From: Macrostomum hystrix
Lineage: Eukaryota; Platyhelminthes; Macrostomidae
Direction: 5' to 3'
Length of the DNA: 64,000 nucleotides
Assembly (NCBI GenBank): GCA_950097015.1
Contig: CATNEN010000034.1
Location: forward strand, 4,372,001 to 4,436,000
Part shown: positions 60,136 to 64,000 of the stretch, piece by piece
How positions within the stretch are numbered: the stretch's first letter is position 1
How the letters are laid out: every line of letters begins with the position of its first letter
The notes under the pieces: model-generated
Seen by the model: only the letters and a program-made list of their open reading frames with translations
The model's database searches: none
What the model was told of the DNA's origin: nothing
Made by a program: the position numbers and the translations under genes

Positions 60136-60280
60136 AACAGCGTTTTTTAATTGATAGTAAGCACTTTACAGAGCTAATCAGCTAATTTTTGTCCAGAAGA
60201 TTTTAAGAGATTACTCTTAAACAGACAGAATTTTTAAGAACTTAGTGATGCTTATTACCAACGCAACTGACAACTGTGAC

Positions 60281-61242
60281 TCAAGGTAGCAAGGAGAAGA
60301 ACTCTTGAATTTGTTTCTCGCTCATTGTGAAATTTGTGACAGCCAGTGCCCGGACGGTACCTCGCAGAAAGTTAGTGGGGAATCGTCGGCCAAGCTGAAG
60401 TATGTAGCAAGCACGGAATGCCGGGAGACTGTAGGATTTGGATGCAACAAACGAGCCATTGAAAAACATGCTTGCAGTTGTCCCGGATGTGGTCAGCCCA
60501 ACGTTGATCCAAGCGTCAGTATTATTCGGCAAGACTAGCGAAGAAAGCAGTCCAGCAGGATAAAAGTACATCTGGTTGGGACTAGTAAATTCCCAGAAAT
60601 GTGGTCCGAGCTGCATCAAATCGCTACAGTTAGCAGCTTCGAAAAACGGCTGCACCTTGGGAAGCCTCCTCAGCCTCATTAGCCAGGTGAAGCCGCCGCT
60701 CACAATGTTGCCCACATCCACAGTCGACGCATACGAAGATGAGCCGTCGAATTCGGCTCCGTCCTCGGTCCACTTCACATTCTCACTGCTCAGTCGGTAT
60801 TGGTCGGGGTCAGCCTGGCACACGAGGTTGTCGAACCTGCTGTCGACTCCGGCCAGCCACACGCCGACGAAGTGAGCAGCCAGGGACTCGGAGCAGCTCG
60901 AGAGAGACGAGACTCGGTACACAGCGCACCTACTAGCGGTTGGAGACTCGACTGCGATGAGCTGAATGTCGCGACACACCGTCTGGTAGCGGAAGAGGCA
61001 GCAGGCACCGTCCGCTCGGCCCACTGCGCGACCAGGTCGCCGGAAAGTGCGCTCGACCGGAACAGACAGGGGATCACACTCGGCGCCTGCCAGCAGTCGA
61101 TGGCGGCGCTGTCATTGAGGCACTGGTTGGTGAGCTTGCACCAGCGCCTTCTGCAGCCGGCTGAGACCACATTAGCCAGAATAATTCCAACGCACACTGC
61201 TTTAAAGAAAATCTTTTTTGAAGTTGTGTGACTCTGACTCAT
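60281..61242 (-). CDS. secreted protein with C-terminal LamG-like (concanavalin-like) domain
   Basis: The start at 61242 opens a signal peptide (KIFFKAVCVGIILANVVSA) and a short cysteine-containing segment (CRRRWCKLTNQCLNDS). The downstream part lies in another frame. A 56-nt intron (61079-61024, GTGTGA...GCGCAG) joins them as WQAP-MGRADGACC. Failing that, there is a frameshift. Then follow a cysteine-containing region (GACCLFRYQTVCRDI) and a LamG/LamGL-type beta-sandwich: AEFDGSSSYAS, GGFTWLMRLRRLPKV, NNTDAWINVGLTT, MFFNGSFVASKSY and MSEKQIQEFFSLLP, then the stop. Several N-glycosylation sites fit an extracellular role. No specific function can be named. Confidence 0.72.
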
Positions 61243-61249
61243 TTAAAAT

Positions 61250-62242
61250 ACTTTCTTAACAAGCGTTTGAGCTTGGCAGAAAATTTTCTGTATTTATGTC
61301 AACGCAACAGCTTTTTCCTAGCTCTCAAGTCCTTCAAGACAATTAAACCAGCCAAAATAGCCAAGGCAAGAGAAAAATCCCATCTCTTTGGGCACTCTTT
61401 GATTGCTTTTGTTGATGACATTGTCTCCGCCGCTTAGCAGCTCCCTTTTTCGTGTAGAAGCTAGAATTTGAAATGCAAGTTTCCAATACCATTCAGCTAA
61501 TTGTCTTGACTTCTCTGAAAAGGCCTGAAATTTTGAGAGAGTATGAATTTGTATCCGTGTGCCTGGGGTTTTGGCTCTCGCAAAACTATGCTCAAGCAAG
61601 GAAACCACATTTTTTTCTTTTACGAGCTATGTAGTAAGTTGTTGAATTGGTAAAAAACAACTTAGCTTTGCTCTCCTTTTCCCTTCAATAGTCTTATTTC
61701 TGCTTTTGTGGCTACAACTCAAACGAATTCATCTATCGAATGGCCTGTAGAAACATTCACTTAACTTTCTGTAAATTAGGAGCAAGGAATTTCACAATCA
61801 ATTTCGATGTGAGTAATAGAGCTTACTCAGCACGCGAGGCGGTAAAAGACTGCAGGTAAGAAACAACTTATCCGGCGATTTTGTCTTGATTTTAACTTTT
61901 CAAGTGCTCAGTGTTGTACATATAATACGATCTGAGTGAGTGTCCGATTCAGCTGCAGATCTTCCCTGTGGCCTTCAAATTGAATAATTGCGTGGAGTGC
62001 GGAACGAGTGTATATTTTTTCTGTTTGCCTGTTTATATGCGAATATTTAAGATCATTGATGGAGACAGTACTTAAATTATGATCATGTAAATTATATATT
62101 CAGAGAATTTTTAGTTGATTACATACGACACTATAAAAAGTCATAGTTGATTGACAGCGCTCTCAAATTGTTGACTGAGCGCTGAAAATGTTCACTGAGC
62201 TCTCTATTTTTCAAGTCGATCAATTACAAGCACTCGACAGAA
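61250..62242. other. AT-rich intergenic region
   Basis: No supported gene or repeat array between the LamG-like gene and the small secreted gene. Confidence 0.4.
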
Positions 62243-62661
62243 TCAGTCTTTGCGCCTTGGTGGCCTCTCGTGTATGTTCTGGTCGGCCCTGAGCTCAAGC
62301 ACCGACACCTTCAGCAGGGCGTAGTAGCACTCCCGATCGCATCGCTCGCCTGAGCTGCAGATTTTGCACTCGTCCGGCATCCTGCCACCCTGCATCGGGA
62401 TGCCAACCTTCATACTCATCAACTCCTCCTTCATGACGGTATAATTGCCCATGATGCCGTCCTTTGGACAATTGACATTGTGCACAATGCAAGGCTTCAG
62501 AGTCAGGTCCATCTGCTCCTCTGTGAGTTGCTCAGTCGGATTGGCACGCTAGACATTGATGTAGACGATATTATATGAAATTATAGATTATTTCTGATAC
62601 AAATTGAAGTACTACTTACCAAGGTTAGCAAGAAGAAAACTGCCACGATGCACGGCTTCAT
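62243..62661 (-). CDS. small secreted cysteine-containing protein (two exons, 115 aa)
   Basis: Exon 1 (62661-62620) encodes MKPCIVAVFFLLTL, a hydrophobic signal peptide, and ends TTG|GTAAGT in phase 0. Exon 2 (62548-62243) begins after CAATGTCTAG and runs to a stop. The mature part is acidic to neutral with six cysteines, four of them clustered in DECKICSSGERCDREC, and a basic end (HERPPRRKD). I do not recognise the family. The signal peptide in its own tiny first exon and the TATA box about 96 bp upstream of the ATG are what one expects of a secreted tissue-specific product. The whole gene is compact, with a 71-bp intron. Confidence 0.78.
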
Positions 62662-62756
62662 TATTCTACAGTCAGTTTGCGTGTAGTCAGTCCAAGTTGA
62701 ATTGCTGATTTCTCTCAGTTTCATGAAACGTCTGCTATGGAAATTTTAGCTGGCCA

Positions 62757-62763
62757 TTTTATA
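62757..62763 (-). promoter_or_regulatory. TATA box of the small secreted gene
   Basis: TATAAAA on the minus strand (GAGTATAAAATGGC), about 96 bp upstream of the start codon at 62661. It implies a transcription start near 62730. Confidence 0.6.
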
Positions 62764-62769
62764 CTCGTA

Positions 62770-63660
62770 GCTGCATGCCTTTTATGAAGCGATTCCGGTC
62801 TGCCACTTGCCTCGGGGCTCGGAAATCAAGTTTCGGAAAAATGCATTTCGGATTTCGTGCACTGCTGGTGCAGTTTAGTGTTCGCGTACAGTTCACAGCA
62901 GGGGCGGAACGCTCTATCTCAATTTCACGGAGAGCTATTGCTGCTTGAAACCAATGAGCCAGGCTGACGTTATTCTATGCGAAAAAGTTTATCAGGCAAA
63001 CGACTGTCTGTCTTCAAATTTGTATCTAAATTTACAATCCATTTATTTGGAAAATAATCCAAATAAACTGCGGAAATTCGTGGACTGCCAAACTGCAGAC
63101 CACCGATACATGGGTGGATGCTATAAATAATGATCACAATTAGTTACTCGTCACACGACAGCGCGGCAACTATATGTGAAATGTTGCCTGACCACAGTTT
63201 TGCTGCTGCACTAAAACAAAGTTATTTTGTGAAACAGCTTAGTTTCGGCAACTGAATAATCATAACCACTTTCAGAAATTTATATTTACTTGTCACACAA
63301 TTGCTTCGCTATTATAGTACTTTAAACATTAAAGTGCATTCTCACAAGCAGTGTTTTTCTCTAGTCGGTCTGGATGTATGAACACACATAACTCACACAT
63401 TCGCTATAAAACTCACTATAAGATAAAAACTCCTGAGGATGAATGAACCGGGCTATAGAGACGAAGATGGGAGCGAAAAGTAAAGTAGAGATACAACCAA
63501 AAGACATTACTCTATTCCACTTAACTCGATCTAACAAAAACAACAATATGCGAGTACGTGCTCGACAGAGTTAGAGTTAGGCGTTAAAAGTCGTGCTTTA
63601 AGGTCTGGTCAAGGGTGTGGCAAAGCCCCGACAGTGTCCGAAGCTCCGGCATTGGCTAAC
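62770..63660. other. intergenic region near the right edge
   Basis: No supported gene or array seen. Confidence 0.35.
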
Positions 63661-63790
63661 AGGTTGTCAACGTAACACCGACTTCGTGCTGCTGCCACCG
63701 CCGAAGGGAGCTAGGCCTGCAGCGAGACCAGCAGCACCTCCTGCGCAGCCTGGGGGGAGCAGTACTCCTCGACGTCGATAAGGTGGACCG

Positions 63791-63985
63791 CTAACTGTAT
63801 ATATAATCACAGAAGACGCAGTAGGTCGCTTTGGGTGGGCCCGGCCGGCGCGGTGCAATGCCACGCAATGCCACGTTGGTGGTATTCTCGTTAAAGTTGA
63901 TTCTAAAGCCGGTGTGCTCTGCATCGACTTGACACTCCAGCGCCTCTGTCAAGGTCCTCGTCTCGACATTGTAAAGCAGGACCAC
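63791..63985 (-). CDS. possible partial exon of an unrecognised gene at the right edge
   Basis: After an acceptor-like GTTCTAG at the edge, the minus strand reads VVLLYNVETRTLTEALECQV, DAEHTGFRINFNENTTNVAL and on to FCDYIYS and a stop. Amino-acid usage looks protein-like. A second open piece, AVHLIDVEEYCSPQAAQEVL, follows in another frame after TATATACAG. The two could be exons of one gene that extends beyond the window. I do not recognise a domain. Confidence 0.35.
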   Translation of the reverse strand: MVLLYNVETRTLTEALECQVDAEHTGFRINFNENTTNVALRGIAPRRPGPPKATYCVFCDYIYS

Positions 63986-64000
63986 CTAGAACAGCGCCGC

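Overview
This is a window of animal nuclear DNA. Genes are split by GT-AG introns, the protein-coding exons are moderately GC-rich, the intergenic DNA is AT-rich, and every recognisable product is metazoan: globin, Chk2 kinase, mitochondrial rRNA methyltransferase, VPS45, class I aldolase, a full-length ABCA transporter, and secreted lectin-like proteins. Dense locus-specific minisatellites, tRNA-derived SINEs, DNA-transposon remnants and 3' splice sites sitting just upstream of several start codons fit a spiralian invertebrate. A free-living flatworm such as Macrostomum is my best guess, but this is inference from style; no marker gene settles it.

Layout. 1-3196 is a 20-bp minisatellite array that runs off the left edge. 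3790-5907 (minus) is a secreted C-type lectin gene whose intron is packed with related repeats. 6220-7912 holds two more arrays, one almost pure purine. 8639-9894 and 11171-12304 (both minus) are tandem globin paralogs with the classic B12.2 and G7.0 introns. 12780-14980 has a SINE and two arrays. 15708-22754 (minus) is a complete nine-exon checkpoint kinase 2 gene with arrays in four introns. 23803-25041 (minus) is an MRM2-type methyltransferase with arrays in its intron, behind its stop codon and upstream. 26641-26816 is a small inverted-repeat element. 26993-30809 (minus) is a complete VPS45 gene with a solo LTR inside an intronic array. 31-36 kb is AT-rich with Merlin-type transposon traces. 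36592-40816 (plus) is a complete aldolase gene. 43575-55974 (plus) is a complete 14-exon ABCA transporter with a dead piggyBac transposon in intron 3 and a SINE in intron 13. 58-60 kb has a microsatellite and a GC-rich insertion-like block. 60281-61242 (minus) is a secreted LamG-like protein, 62243-62661 (minus) a small secreted cysteine-containing protein, and the right edge carries a possible partial exon.

The genes do not form a pathway; they look like an ordinary mix of housekeeping and secreted-protein genes. What unites the window is the repeat biology. Many introns over about 300 bp carry their own minisatellite. In the two globins and the lectin the repeat unit contains the actual exon-intron junction, so the arrays are trains of duplicated splice sites. 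In several other introns the unit, read in gene sense, contains a splice-site-like motif. I consider this the most interesting pattern here. Exon boundaries were read by eye from splice consensus and phase continuity; nothing has been checked against transcripts or databases.
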